Shown here: positions 1-8,724 of the stretch, piece by piece
Position numbering within the stretch: the stretch's first letter is position 1
Layout: each line of letters starts with the position of its first letter
From: a virus
DNA length: 64,000 bases
IMG/VR virus record: IMGVR_UViG_3300029319_008461
Location: 16,845 to 80,844 of that record
Strand: one strand, 5' to 3'
Notes under the pieces: model-generated
The model's database searches: none
What the model was told of the DNA's origin: nothing
Seen by the model: only the letters and a program-made list of their open reading frames with translations
Translations under genes and position numbers: made by a program

Positions 1-2
1 TT

Positions 3-1001
3 TTATGGTTTATGACAGATCCAAGGTTTTATGAGTGGTTGTGGGATTTTGAAGATGAAATCAGGGCAGTTGTTCCGATGGTTTATTACCATGTTTGGGA
101 TAACTATCCACTGCCTAAGTTTAACAAACCATTTTACATGTCTAACGACGTTATTGCCACAATATCGAAAGTCACGTCTGACATTGTTCAGAACGTCGCC
201 CCAGAAGTTGAGGAGCACTACATTCCGCATGCGGTTAATCCAACTATTTTTAGAAAACATGCAACACCCCAAGAACTTATATCTCTTAATAGTATCCGAA
301 GAGATAATAACTTAGAGGGTAAATTTGTCGCATTTTGGAACAACCGAAATGCAAGAAGGAAAATGAGCGGCTCTGTGGTATGGTGGTGGAAGACTTTTTG
401 TGACGAGGTAGGCCACGATAACGCCTCTCTAATAATGCATACGGACACAAACGATCCCCACGGTCAGCCACTAGAATTTTTAGCTCATGAGTTAGGACTT
501 ACCGGGGGTCAAATAACTTTTTCAAAGGACAAGGTTCAACCTGAACATCTAGCCATATATTACAATTTAGCCGACGTAACAATAAATATTGCTGACGCCG
601 AAGGGTTTGGACTTGCGACATTGGAATCGTTGTCTTGTGGAACACCTGTTGTTCTTACAAAAACTGGTGGATTACAAGAGCAAATATCTGACGGCAAGAA
701 TGAATTCGGCGTAGGTATTGAACCAACTTCCAGGGCAGTCATAGGATCTCAACAGGTGCCATACATTTATGAGGACAGGATTAACGAGGAAGTTTTTGTT
801 GCTGCCTTAAAAAAGATGTACGATATGCCTAAAGAAGATAGAGCTAAACTGGGTGACCTTGGAGCAGAGCATGTCCGTAAAAATTATAACTTTGAACAAT
901 TTAATAAACAATGGACAGATTTGATGTTAAATGTTTATGAGGAGCGTGGTTCCTGGGAGAACAGAAAAAATTATCAAGCGTGGGAGTGTATTGAATTATG
1001 A
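3..1001 (+). CDS. Glycosyltransferase, GT4-like family (5'-truncated by window edge)
   Basis: This is a retaining glycosyltransferase of the GT-B fold, expected to move a sugar from a nucleotide donor onto a glycan acceptor. The reading frame is open to the left edge with no stop before the first ATG at base 12. The visible part begins inside the N-terminal Rossmann domain, so the true start is probably upstream and the protein is partial. The C-terminal donor domain carries the GT4 E-x7-E signature (AEGFGLATLESLSCG; Glu197 and Glu205 counted from the ATG at 12). The stop overlaps the next gene by four bases (ATGA), indicating translational coupling in a glycan operon. Donor and acceptor cannot be told from the sequence. 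Confidence 0.85.
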   Translation, partial: LWFMTDPRFYEWLWDFEDEIRAVVPMVYYHVWDNYPLPKFNKPFYMSNDVIATISKVTSDIVQNVAPEVEEHYIPHAVNPTIFRKHATPQELISLNSIRRDNNLEGKFVAFWNNRNARRKMSGSVVWWWKTFCDEVGHDNASLIMHTDTNDPHGQPLEFLAHELGLTGGQITFSKDKVQPEHLAIYYNLADVTINIADAEGFGLATLESLSCGTPVVLTKTGGLQEQISDGKNEFGVGIEPTSRAVIGSQQVPYIYEDRINEEVFVAALKKMYDMPKEDRAKLGDLGAEHVRKNYNFEQFNKQWTDLMLNVYEERGSWENRKNYQAWECIEL

Positions 1002-2272
1002 TTAAAGTTATATTGAAAGGTCCTATTCTGAGTCGTAGTGGCTACGGCGAACATACGAGATATATGTATAGAGCCTTAGCATCTCGGCCAGATATTTTTG
1101 ATTTGTACATTCATCCCACTGGATGGGGACAGTCAAGTTGGGTTCTGACCGGCAAAGAAACGAGAGCAGTTGAAAAATGTATTGAAAAAATACACCACTT
1201 CAAAGGTACGTTTGATTTGTCCTTGCAAGTATTAATACCCAGCGAATTTGAAAACATAGCCACTAAGAATATTGGAGTTACTGCTGCTGTAGAGACTACG
1301 GCTGCTTCAGCACAATGGATTAACAAGGCTAATCATATGGACGCTGTATTTGTAACCTCTGAACACGCAAAAAAATCTCTGGTGACTCCAAACTATTCTG
1401 TGAAAGCAGAAGATGGGATGACATATGAAATTATGATGCAAAAACCCGTCGAGGTTATTTCGTACCCGTTTAGAGAATTTGAAAACAACAAGGACACTCA
1501 CAAGAGAATTGATCTTGAAACAGAATTTAATTTTTACACGTCCGCACAATTTGGACCAAGAAAAAACTTAATGAACACTATTCATTGGTTTGTTCAAGAA
1601 TTTAAAGACGATGAGGACGTTGGCCTTGTTGTTAAAGCACACCATAAAAACAATAGTCAAATCGATCGTCAAAAGATGATTGTTCAATTATCAGCAGCAG
1701 TTCATAGTGTGCCTCATAGAAAGTGTAAAGTCTATTTGCTTCATGGATCGATGGAAGATGACGAGATGAACTCGGTTTATACGCATCCTGACATTCACGC
1801 TTACATTACAGCAACACACGGTGAGGGTTTTGGGTTGCCAATATTTGAAGCAGCTTGTAATGGACTCCCAGTAGTTGCTCCGGCTTGGTCAGGACATGTT
1901 GATTTTTTATATGACAATGTTAAAAATGAAAAATCAGGACGTGTAAAAAGAACTCCAATGTTTACGAAAGTAAAATATACACTTGGAAAAATACAACAAG
2001 AGGCAGTTTGGGATACTGTTCTCAATGCCGAGACCGAGTGGTGTTATCCAGATGAGGCAGCTTTTAAAAAGGCTGTCAGAAGTGTTAAGACTGCTTATAT
2101 AGCTAAGAAAAAGACAGCAGAGAAATTGCAAGAATCTCTTAGGGAAAGACTAGACCAAGATAAGATGCTTCAATATGTTGTCGATAGAGTCTTGGAGGTC
2201 TGTCCGCAAGATTTTGTTGAACTGGAGGGCTTCTTTAATAATCTCTCTGAAGAATTAGAAGTTCATGACTAG
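998..2272 (+). CDS. Glycosyltransferase, GT4-like family
   Basis: This 424-aa protein is a second GT-B glycosyltransferase. The N-terminus (ILKGPILSRSGYGEHTR) resembles the glycine-rich acceptor-domain loop of this family. The C-terminal domain has the E-x7-E motif in HGEGFGLPIFEAACNG (Glu276, Glu284), which contacts the nucleotide-sugar donor. A charged helical tail of about 90 residues follows the catalytic core. It overlaps the genes before and after it by a few bases, so it is co-translated with the other transferases. Its role in building a surface or virion glycan is inferred from context; the sugar is unknown. Confidence 0.85.
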   Translation: MIKVILKGPILSRSGYGEHTRYMYRALASRPDIFDLYIHPTGWGQSSWVLTGKETRAVEKCIEKIHHFKGTFDLSLQVLIPSEFENIATKNIGVTAAVETTAASAQWINKANHMDAVFVTSEHAKKSLVTPNYSVKAEDGMTYEIMMQKPVEVISYPFREFENNKDTHKRIDLETEFNFYTSAQFGPRKNLMNTIHWFVQEFKDDEDVGLVVKAHHKNNSQIDRQKMIVQLSAAVHSVPHRKCKVYLLHGSMEDDEMNSVYTHPDIHAYITATHGEGFGLPIFEAACNGLPVVAPAWSGHVDFLYDNVKNEKSGRVKRTPMFTKVKYTLGKIQQEAVWDTVLNAETEWCYPDEAAFKKAVRSVKTAYIAKKKTAEKLQESLRERLDQDKMLQYVVDRVLEVCPQDFVELEGFFNNLSEELEVHD

Positions 2273-3113
2273 GATACATTTTATTGCCGATGTTTTTGCG
2301 GAACAACATCTTGGAGGTGGAGAACTAAGCAACCAAGAGTTGATAAAGTTACTAGGGCAAAAAGATAAAGAAGTTATTCAGTGTCTTTCTGCGCAAGTCA
2401 CCCCAGATTACATCTTGGAAAATAGGGGTGATAAATTCATTGTTGGGAATTTCTTAGGCCTGTCCGAGGACAGCAAGAAATGTTTGATGGACAATTGTAG
2501 TTACATAATTTACGAACACGACCACAAGTATTTAATCTCTAGAGATCCGTCTGTGTATGAAAATTATCAGGCACCTGATAGTCATATCATAAATAAAGAT
2601 TTTTATGAATCATCAGTAGGTGTTATTTGCCAGTCAAAACTTCACAGAGATGTTGTTAAACAAAACTTAAAACTTGATAATATTATCTCAGTTGGTGGCA
2701 ATCTTTGGGATGATCACACCCTTAATCTTTTACGAAAACTTTGTAACAAGGACAAACGTCAGCGCTACTCAATCTGGGATTCTGTGAATCCGATTAAGAA
2801 CACTCCAATGACAGTTGCTTACTGCAAAAGAAATGAAATACCTTTTGACTTAGTTGGCTTTCTTCCTTATGATAAGTTTTTAGAGGACATCACTAACAAT
2901 GATACTTTTATATTTTTGCCTCAAACTTTAGAAACTCTATGTCGAGTAGCTGTTGAGTGTAGAATGGCCGGAATGAAAGTTATCACCAATAAGAAAATCG
3001 GAGCCTCAAGCGAAGATTGGTTTAAATTAAAGGGAGAAGAGTTGATAGACTATATGGCAGAAAAGAAACACCAAATATGTCTTAAGGTGGAGGAGTTGTT
3101 TGATGAGTCCTAA
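2265..3113 (+). CDS. Probable glycosyltransferase-like protein, GT-B half
   Basis: This 282-aa protein begins with a beta-strand and an acceptor-loop-like segment (HFIADVFAEQHLGGGELSNQ), as in GT4 enzymes. It has a C-terminal stretch (FLPQTLETLCRVAVECRMAG) in the position of the donor-binding E-x7-E region, with Glu at the matching places. It is shorter than a normal GT4 enzyme of about 350-400 aa. The ATG at 2265 overlaps the upstream stop by eight bases. It lies between a GT4 and a GT2 gene, which supports a role in glycan assembly. Family membership is less certain than for its neighbours. Confidence 0.6.
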   Translation: MTRIHFIADVFAEQHLGGGELSNQELIKLLGQKDKEVIQCLSAQVTPDYILENRGDKFIVGNFLGLSEDSKKCLMDNCSYIIYEHDHKYLISRDPSVYENYQAPDSHIINKDFYESSVGVICQSKLHRDVVKQNLKLDNIISVGGNLWDDHTLNLLRKLCNKDKRQRYSIWDSVNPIKNTPMTVAYCKRNEIPFDLVGFLPYDKFLEDITNNDTFIFLPQTLETLCRVAVECRMAGMKVITNKKIGASSEDWFKLKGEELIDYMAEKKHQICLKVEELFDES

Positions 3114-3840
3114 GTTTACAATTATTATACCCTGTTATAATGCCGAGAACTATATTGAACAATGTGTCAAATCAGCGCTGAATCAAGACTATGAAAACTT
3201 TGAAGTTATTGTTGTTGATAATGATAGTGGCGATGATAGTTATGAAATAGTGGAATCCCTCCAGGATGAATATGATTTCTCCCTTGATACAGCACAAAAC
3301 TTATATCCTTTCTCTTGGTCAGAACCAGTTGAAAAGGCCCTAGAAGAATTTACGGGAGATTACTTTACTATCTTGGGTGCAGACGATTACCTGTCCCCAG
3401 ATTATGTTTCCAATATTATGAAATATATTCAAGAGTCTGATGAGGAGATCCACTGTTTTCAGAGTGCCCTTAGGACCGTAGATAAAAACGGAGAATTGCA
3501 AGGTGGAGAATTATCTCACGATTACAATGACTTAGATGATCTAAAGGAAAAATTACTCGATAGGTGCGTTGTGACCACACCGTCAGTTGTTTTTTCTAGA
3601 GAATTATTCCGAAAAGGTTTGACAAAGTGGGACTCTGAAAATTATCTTGGTGCAGCAGATTACGCTTTATATTTCTCACTTGTTGACGAGGGAGTGCATA
3701 TTCACCTTAACAAAGAGTGGTTAGGATACTACTATAGATGGCACGAAAAGCAGGCCACCTGGGGAATGCAACAACAACCTGTCAATTATGACTTTATGCT
3801 ACAGAATAAGTGGCGTCAAAAGTGGGAAAATGAAAACTAG
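3103..3840 (+). CDS. Glycosyltransferase family 2 (GT-A fold)
   Basis: This is an inverting GT2-type enzyme of 245 aa. The N-terminal motif FTIIIPCYNAENYIEQCVKS and the segment VIVVDNDSGDDS are the classic GT2 nucleotide-binding strands. GADDYLSPDY supplies the DxD-like metal and donor site. I chose the ATG at 3103 because a strong GGAGGAG ribosome site lies just upstream. The gene overlaps the end of the preceding one and its 3' end holds the start of the TPP enzyme. It probably adds one sugar to the glycan built by this operon. Acceptor and donor are unknown. Confidence 0.85.
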   Translation: MSPKFTIIIPCYNAENYIEQCVKSALNQDYENFEVIVVDNDSGDDSYEIVESLQDEYDFSLDTAQNLYPFSWSEPVEKALEEFTGDYFTILGADDYLSPDYVSNIMKYIQESDEEIHCFQSALRTVDKNGELQGGELSHDYNDLDDLKEKLLDRCVVTTPSVVFSRELFRKGLTKWDSENYLGAADYALYFSLVDEGVHIHLNKEWLGYYYRWHEKQATWGMQQQPVNYDFMLQNKWRQKWENEN

Positions 3841-5623
3841 AGTTGTAGATTATATTGCCGACAAAATAGTAGAGCTTGGAGTTAGAGATGTGTTTACTCT
3901 AACTGGTGGCGGAGCTATGTTTCTTAACGATTGTGTTGCAAAGCATCCACAGTTAGAAGCCATATGTAATCATCATGAACAAGCTTGTGCAATGGGTGCT
4001 GTTGGTTACGCTAAATATACTAATGGGTTTGGTGTATCGATGGTCACCACAGGATGTGGCAGCACTAATGCTATCACAGGATTACTGGAAGCTTGGCAAG
4101 ATAACGTAAAGTGTTTGTTTTTTTCTGGTCAAGTTAATAAATCACAAACAACACACGGATCTAATTTGCCACTCCGACAGCTTGGGGTACAAGAGGCTAA
4201 TATAATCGATGTGGTAGCGCCGTTGTGCAAATATTCAATTATGATAACTGATGCCAATGATATTAGGTATGAGCTTGAGAAAGCTATACACTTGTGTCAG
4301 ACGGGCCGCCCAGGTCCTGTGTGGATTGATATTCCTATGGATATACAAGGGGCATATGTTGATATTGATGAGTTAAGGGGGTACAGTGAAACCCCAGAAG
4401 TTAAAACTGATGTTACAACTGATGAGATTCTTCAAATTAAACAAATGTTTAACCAAGCAAAGAGGCCAGTTCTTTTGGTTGGTAATGGGGTTAGGTTATC
4501 CGGCGCAACAAAAGAACTTAAGCAATTTGTTGAAAAATACAATATACCAACTGTAGCTACTTTTCTTGGCGTTGACTTACTAGAAAGTGACAACCCTCTA
4601 ATGATAGGTCGAGTTGGGATCAAGGGAAATAGGGCTGCAAATTTTGCAATGCAGAATGCAGACTTGTTAATAACTGTGGGTACAAGACTTGGTGTTCCCG
4701 TAACAGGATACAATTATGAGACTTTTGCCAGAGAGGCAAAGATAGTTGTTGTGGACATTGAAAAAGAGGAACACCTAAAAGATACAATCAAAATAGATAA
4801 GCTAATCGCTGCTGATGCAAAGAAATTCTTTACCTCCACCGTGCTAGATAAACAAGCGTCAAGACAGTGGGCAATGATTTGTCTGGATTGGAAAAACAAG
4901 TGGCGTGTATGTAACCCAGAATGGAATCAAGATAAAGATGGTATTGATCTGTATTACTTTACAGATAAGTTATCCAAGGCAAATAAGAAAGATTCTGTTG
5001 TTGTATCTGACGCTGGATCTGCTTATTATGTACCATCTCAATTTTTAGATATAAAAGATCAACAGAGGTACGTTACTTCTGGCGCACAAGCTGATATGGG
5101 ATTTACAATCCCGGCTGCCATTGGTGTTAGTGTGGCCAAGAACAAAGAAGAGGTTATTGGTATTACCGGTGATGGCTCTTTCCAGACAAATATACAGGAA
5201 CTTCAAACAATAAAACACTATCAGCTTCCAGTTAAGATATTTGTTTGGAATAACCATGGTTACTTATCAATTCGTACAACGCAAAACAAATTTTTTAAGG
5301 GCAGGTTTATAGGGGTTGATCAGGACTCTGGGGTCTCACTGCCGGACATTCAAAAGATAACCGAGGCGTATGGACTTAAGTATTTTAAGATTGAAAACAC
5401 AAAAGAACTAGAATCAGGCATCAGTCAAGTTCTAGATTATGATGGTCCTGTTGTATGCGAAGTTATGTGCCAAAAATGGCAGGAAGTTGTTCCTACCCTT
5501 ATATCAACCAAAACCAAAGATGGCAGAATTGTGTCACGGCCTTTTGAGGATATGTATCCGTTGTTAACTCGTGATGAGTTCTATGATAATATGATAATAG
5601 ATCCTATCAAATATGAGGAGTGA
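3830..5623 (+). CDS. TPP-dependent enzyme, acetolactate synthase / YerE-like
   Basis: This 597-aa protein has all three domains of the acetolactate synthase/pyruvate oxidase family. The N-terminal pyrimidine domain carries the activating glutamate (HHEQA, Glu50). A central domain is followed by the C-terminal pyrophosphate domain with GDGSFQ at about 447 and a downstream Asn pair (WNNHG). The start is ATG 3830; an alternative upstream start at 3788 would lie deep inside the previous gene. In the family such enzymes decarboxylate pyruvate and transfer the two-carbon unit. In Yersinia, YerE does this to a CDP-3,6-dideoxy-4-keto-hexose to make yersiniose. The RfbH-like and RmlB-like genes nearby suggest the same kind of sugar branching, but plain acetolactate-type chemistry cannot be excluded. 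Confidence 0.8.
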   Translation: MKTRVVDYIADKIVELGVRDVFTLTGGGAMFLNDCVAKHPQLEAICNHHEQACAMGAVGYAKYTNGFGVSMVTTGCGSTNAITGLLEAWQDNVKCLFFSGQVNKSQTTHGSNLPLRQLGVQEANIIDVVAPLCKYSIMITDANDIRYELEKAIHLCQTGRPGPVWIDIPMDIQGAYVDIDELRGYSETPEVKTDVTTDEILQIKQMFNQAKRPVLLVGNGVRLSGATKELKQFVEKYNIPTVATFLGVDLLESDNPLMIGRVGIKGNRAANFAMQNADLLITVGTRLGVPVTGYNYETFAREAKIVVVDIEKEEHLKDTIKIDKLIAADAKKFFTSTVLDKQASRQWAMICLDWKNKWRVCNPEWNQDKDGIDLYYFTDKLSKANKKDSVVVSDAGSAYYVPSQFLDIKDQQRYVTSGAQADMGFTIPAAIGVSVAKNKEEVIGITGDGSFQTNIQELQTIKHYQLPVKIFVWNNHGYLSIRTTQNKFFKGRFIGVDQDSGVSLPDIQKITEAYGLKYFKIENTKELESGISQVLDYDGPVVCEVMCQKWQEVVPTLISTKTKDGRIVSRPFEDMYPLLTRDEFYDNMIIDPIKYEE

Positions 5624-5625
5624 TA

Positions 5626-6555
5626 ATGTCTAAGGAAAGAAAAAAAGTAACAATCCTAACTCTTAGGAAAAATAAAAGAGAAAATAAAAAATCAGTTTTT
5701 GTAACAGCATACGACTACCCACAAGCAATGTTAGCTCATAGGGCTGGTGTGGATGGGATATTGGTTGGTGACTCACTTGGTATGACCACACTAGGTCACA
5801 AAACAACAATTCCAGTTACAATGGATGATATGATTAGGCACGCAGAGGCCGTTGCTAGGGGTGCAAAGGCTCCATTCCTAGTTGGAGATATGCCTTACAT
5901 GTCTTATCAAGCATCTAATGCTGATGCTGTTCGTAATGCTGGAAGATTTATTAGAGCCGGAATGGACGCTGTAAAGGTAGAAGGAGCAATGGTCGATCGC
6001 ATCAAAGCCATCGCTGATGCGGGCATCCTAGTGCAAAGCCACCTGGGACTAACTCCTCACACCATGGCAATGCAGGGAGGATATAGAGTCCAGGGAAAAA
6101 CAGCAAAAAGCACAGAAATAATTCTCAACCAAGCGCTAGAACTTCAGGAAGCAGGTTGTGCGTTTTTGTTACTAGAGGCAATGCCAAGAGAATCAGCGCA
6201 GGCAGTAGCAAGAGAATTATCAATACCTGTTTTTGGTATTGGTGCTGGTGATCTTGTCGATGGCCAGTTAGTTATTATGCATGACCTTGTTGGTCTTTTT
6301 TGGGACTTCAAATCAAAGTTTGTAAAAAGATATTGTGAAGCCGGTGCTATGATTCAAGATTCTCTAGAGCAATACGCTCAAGAGGTTCGAGATGGGTCAT
6401 TCCCGTCCGAAGAAAACTTTTACGAAATTAAAGACGAGGAACTGGAAAAAATTACCAATTGGAAATACGAAACTGATCAAGGATTCCCAACGAATCACAG
6501 TGCTACGCCTAATACTGTTACACCTAAAAAAGATATATTTGACGGTAAAAAATGA
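5626..6555 (+). CDS. panB: 3-methyl-2-oxobutanoate hydroxymethyltransferase (PanB) homologue
   Basis: This 309-aa protein matches ketopantoate hydroxymethyltransferase over its whole length. PanB moves a hydroxymethyl group from 5,10-methylene-tetrahydrofolate to 2-oxoisovalerate in pantothenate synthesis. The metal ligands and catalytic residues are present: Asp49 (VGDSLGM), Asp88 (GDMPYM), Lys117 and Glu119 (VKVEG), Glu184 (LLLEAMP). The ATG at 5626 has a GAGGAG ribosome site; a GTG at 5620 is less likely. A C-terminal tail of about 50 residues extends beyond the usual PanB end. No panC or panD is seen. Its place between a TPP enzyme and sugar dehydratases suggests it hydroxymethylates a 2-oxo acid or keto compound for the glycan pathway, but that is inference. 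Confidence 0.85.
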   Translation: MSKERKKVTILTLRKNKRENKKSVFVTAYDYPQAMLAHRAGVDGILVGDSLGMTTLGHKTTIPVTMDDMIRHAEAVARGAKAPFLVGDMPYMSYQASNADAVRNAGRFIRAGMDAVKVEGAMVDRIKAIADAGILVQSHLGLTPHTMAMQGGYRVQGKTAKSTEIILNQALELQEAGCAFLLLEAMPRESAQAVARELSIPVFGIGAGDLVDGQLVIMHDLVGLFWDFKSKFVKRYCEAGAMIQDSLEQYAQEVRDGSFPSEENFYEIKDEELEKITNWKYETDQGFPTNHSATPNTVTPKKDIFDGKK

Positions 6556-7388
6556 GAGTTCTCATAACTGGACGGAACGGGTTTCTTGCAAGGGAGCTAT
6601 CCGATCGTCTTGACGATTTTGAGGTAACCTGTGTCGGTCGCCAAGAGGTGGACCTCACTAACTCTCATAATGTTGATTTATTTTTTGAAGATAAAACTTT
6701 TGATGCTGTTTTGCACACAGCCATTATTGGTGGACGTCGAGGACAACAAGATGAGTTTAAAGATTTTTCTGACAACGTATCAATGTTCAGTAACTTACTA
6801 AGACATAAAGATAAGTTTAACAAGTTTATAAACTTTTGTTCTGGTGCGGCCTTTGGAAGATGTGCTGACATATATGAGTGGCACGAAAACAGAATCCATT
6901 CTTGGCTGCCTGGCGGAGGCGACTATTATGGAATGTCAAAAAACATAATTGGACGAGAGTGCAATAAGCTGGATGGTTTTTATAATTTAAGATTGTTTGG
7001 ATGTTTCGGGTTTCATGAAGCAGAAAAAAGGTTTGTTAAATCAGCTTTGGAAAAAGCATTAGTTGGAGAACCAATAGTTATTCATCAGAATAAAATGATG
7101 GACTATATTTCTGCTGAAGATATCTGCACAGTGGTAAGACATTATCTTGTGAGTGATATTAAAAAAGAACTTCAGGACATTAATATTTGCTATGAGGACA
7201 AAACCACTCTGAGAGGTATTGCGGTAAAAATTGTAAACTTAACAAAATCAGAATCAGAGATAATAATAGAAGAGCCAGGATTCTCTGTATCATATACAGG
7301 CAACGCTGATAAGTTGAAAAGTCTTAATTTAAGCCTGCAAGGAATAGAAAAGGGACTCTTAGCTCTCTTGGAGAAATTAATTGGATAA
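6552..7388 (+). CDS. NAD(P)-dependent epimerase/reductase of nucleotide sugars
   Basis: This 278-aa extended short-chain dehydrogenase has the N-terminal Rossmann motif RVLITGRNGFLAREL (GxxGxxA) and the catalytic Tyr-x3-Lys in YYGMSKNIIG. Overall it resembles GDP-L-fucose synthase and RmlD-type reductases. It is therefore likely to reduce, or epimerise and reduce, a 4-keto-6-deoxy nucleotide sugar. Its ATG overlaps the panB stop by four bases. Lying between the TPP/PanB genes and the RfbH-like dehydratase, it could be the final reductase of a branched dideoxysugar, a YerF-like role. The exact substrate is not visible. Confidence 0.75.
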   Translation: MRVLITGRNGFLARELSDRLDDFEVTCVGRQEVDLTNSHNVDLFFEDKTFDAVLHTAIIGGRRGQQDEFKDFSDNVSMFSNLLRHKDKFNKFINFCSGAAFGRCADIYEWHENRIHSWLPGGGDYYGMSKNIIGRECNKLDGFYNLRLFGCFGFHEAEKRFVKSALEKALVGEPIVIHQNKMMDYISAEDICTVVRHYLVSDIKKELQDINICYEDKTTLRGIAVKIVNLTKSESEIIIEEPGFSVSYTGNADKLKSLNLSLQGIEKGLLALLEKLIG

Positions 7389-8724
7389 GCTTCAAAAAAT
7401 ACTTTCACTAGTCGAAGAATATGCTCAAGAAAACCTTTTAGATAAAAGCTGGGAACCTGGACAATGGGTTAATTATTCTGGACCTCATTTTAGCACTGAC
7501 GAGTTTCGGGCAGCCGTCGAGGCTTTGCTAGGTGGCTGGCTTGTGTTTGGAAAGAAGGCCAGAGTTTTTGAACAAACATTCCCGGAGCACTTAGGTAAAA
7601 ACTTTGGGATGTTAACAAACTCAGGAAGCTCAGCCAACTTGATAATGACTCAAGCTTTAACTAGTAAAAAAAGCTTTATGAAAAAGTATCATTTACCTAA
7701 GGGTAGTAAGATTATCACCCCAGTGGTTTGTTTCCCAACAACCTTGAATCCTATTATACAGACAGGATATGAACCAGTATTTGTAGACGTGGACTTGCCA
7801 TCTTTGAACTTAAATTTAGATCAGGTAGAAAAAATCCTTGAAGAGGATAGTTCAATCAGAGGTATTGTTTTTGCTCACGTTCTGGGAAATCCTCCTGATA
7901 TGGATAGGCTTATGCATTTAGTTGATAAGTATAAACTTATTTTCTTGGAGGATTCATGTGATGCCTTGGGTTCTTTTTATGATGATAAAAAACTAGGTTC
8001 CTTCGGGCACATGTCAAGCTGTTCATTTTACCCCGCTCATCATATGACTTTGGGAGAGGGCGGATTTGTAGCTACAGATGACCCAAGACTCAGAAGGGCG
8101 TTGGCCAGTTTTAGAGACTGGGGTCGTGCTTGTTATTGTAACGAGCAAAAACCTGGAGACGTCACTGCTGGAACAGCTTGCGGCAATAGGTTTAAGCCCT
8201 GGCTTAAATACGGCAAAGAAAGAATAAATTATGATCACCGTTATGTGTTCGATGAGATTGGTTTTAACTTGAAGCCGCTAGAGTTACAAGCAGCTATTGG
8301 ACTAGAACAACTACATAAGCTACCGGAGATGGATTCAGCCAGACGGGAAAACTTTCGATCTTTCACTAAAATATTTTCAAAATACGAGGAGTATTTTATG
8401 CTCCCGAGGGCTACAGATAAATCAGATCCAAATTGGTTTGGATATTTGTTGACAGTTAAAGAAGGTAGCGGGTTCAGTCGTGAGCAGTTTGTCCAGCATT
8501 TAGAGGACAACAAAATACAGACAAGATCTTATTTTGCAGGGAATTGTTTATATCATCCGGCTTATGTAGAGTTCGCTAGCAAATACGACAATCTTAGGGA
8601 CGAGTTTCCTAATGCTCACAAGGCCACAGTCGGATCTTTTTTTCTAGGAACCTTTATTGGTATAACAGAGCAAAAATTAAACTATATTGAGGGGGTTGTT
8701 GATGAGTTCTTCAAAAACCTATGA
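7381..8724 (+). CDS. rfbH: RfbH/E1-type PLP, iron-sulfur 3-dehydratase
   Basis: This 447-aa DegT/DnrJ-fold protein closely follows E1/RfbH, which removes the C3 hydroxyl of CDP-4-keto-6-deoxyglucose. The PLP Schiff-base lysine of ordinary aminotransferases is replaced by His220 in YPAHHMT, as in E1. The four iron-sulfur cysteines are present: Cys193, Cys251, Cys253 and Cys267, spaced C-X57-C-X1-C-X13-C. The first three spacings are those of E1; the last is six residues longer. Translation must start at the TTG at 7381: a GGAGAA site sits upstream and the next Met is far inside the fold. No E3-type reductase is encoded nearby, so electrons would have to come from elsewhere. Confidence 0.85.
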   Translation: MDKLQKILSLVEEYAQENLLDKSWEPGQWVNYSGPHFSTDEFRAAVEALLGGWLVFGKKARVFEQTFPEHLGKNFGMLTNSGSSANLIMTQALTSKKSFMKKYHLPKGSKIITPVVCFPTTLNPIIQTGYEPVFVDVDLPSLNLNLDQVEKILEEDSSIRGIVFAHVLGNPPDMDRLMHLVDKYKLIFLEDSCDALGSFYDDKKLGSFGHMSSCSFYPAHHMTLGEGGFVATDDPRLRRALASFRDWGRACYCNEQKPGDVTAGTACGNRFKPWLKYGKERINYDHRYVFDEIGFNLKPLELQAAIGLEQLHKLPEMDSARRENFRSFTKIFSKYEEYFMLPRATDKSDPNWFGYLLTVKEGSGFSREQFVQHLEDNKIQTRSYFAGNCLYHPAYVEFASKYDNLRDEFPNAHKATVGSFFLGTFIGITEQKLNYIEGVVDEFFKNL

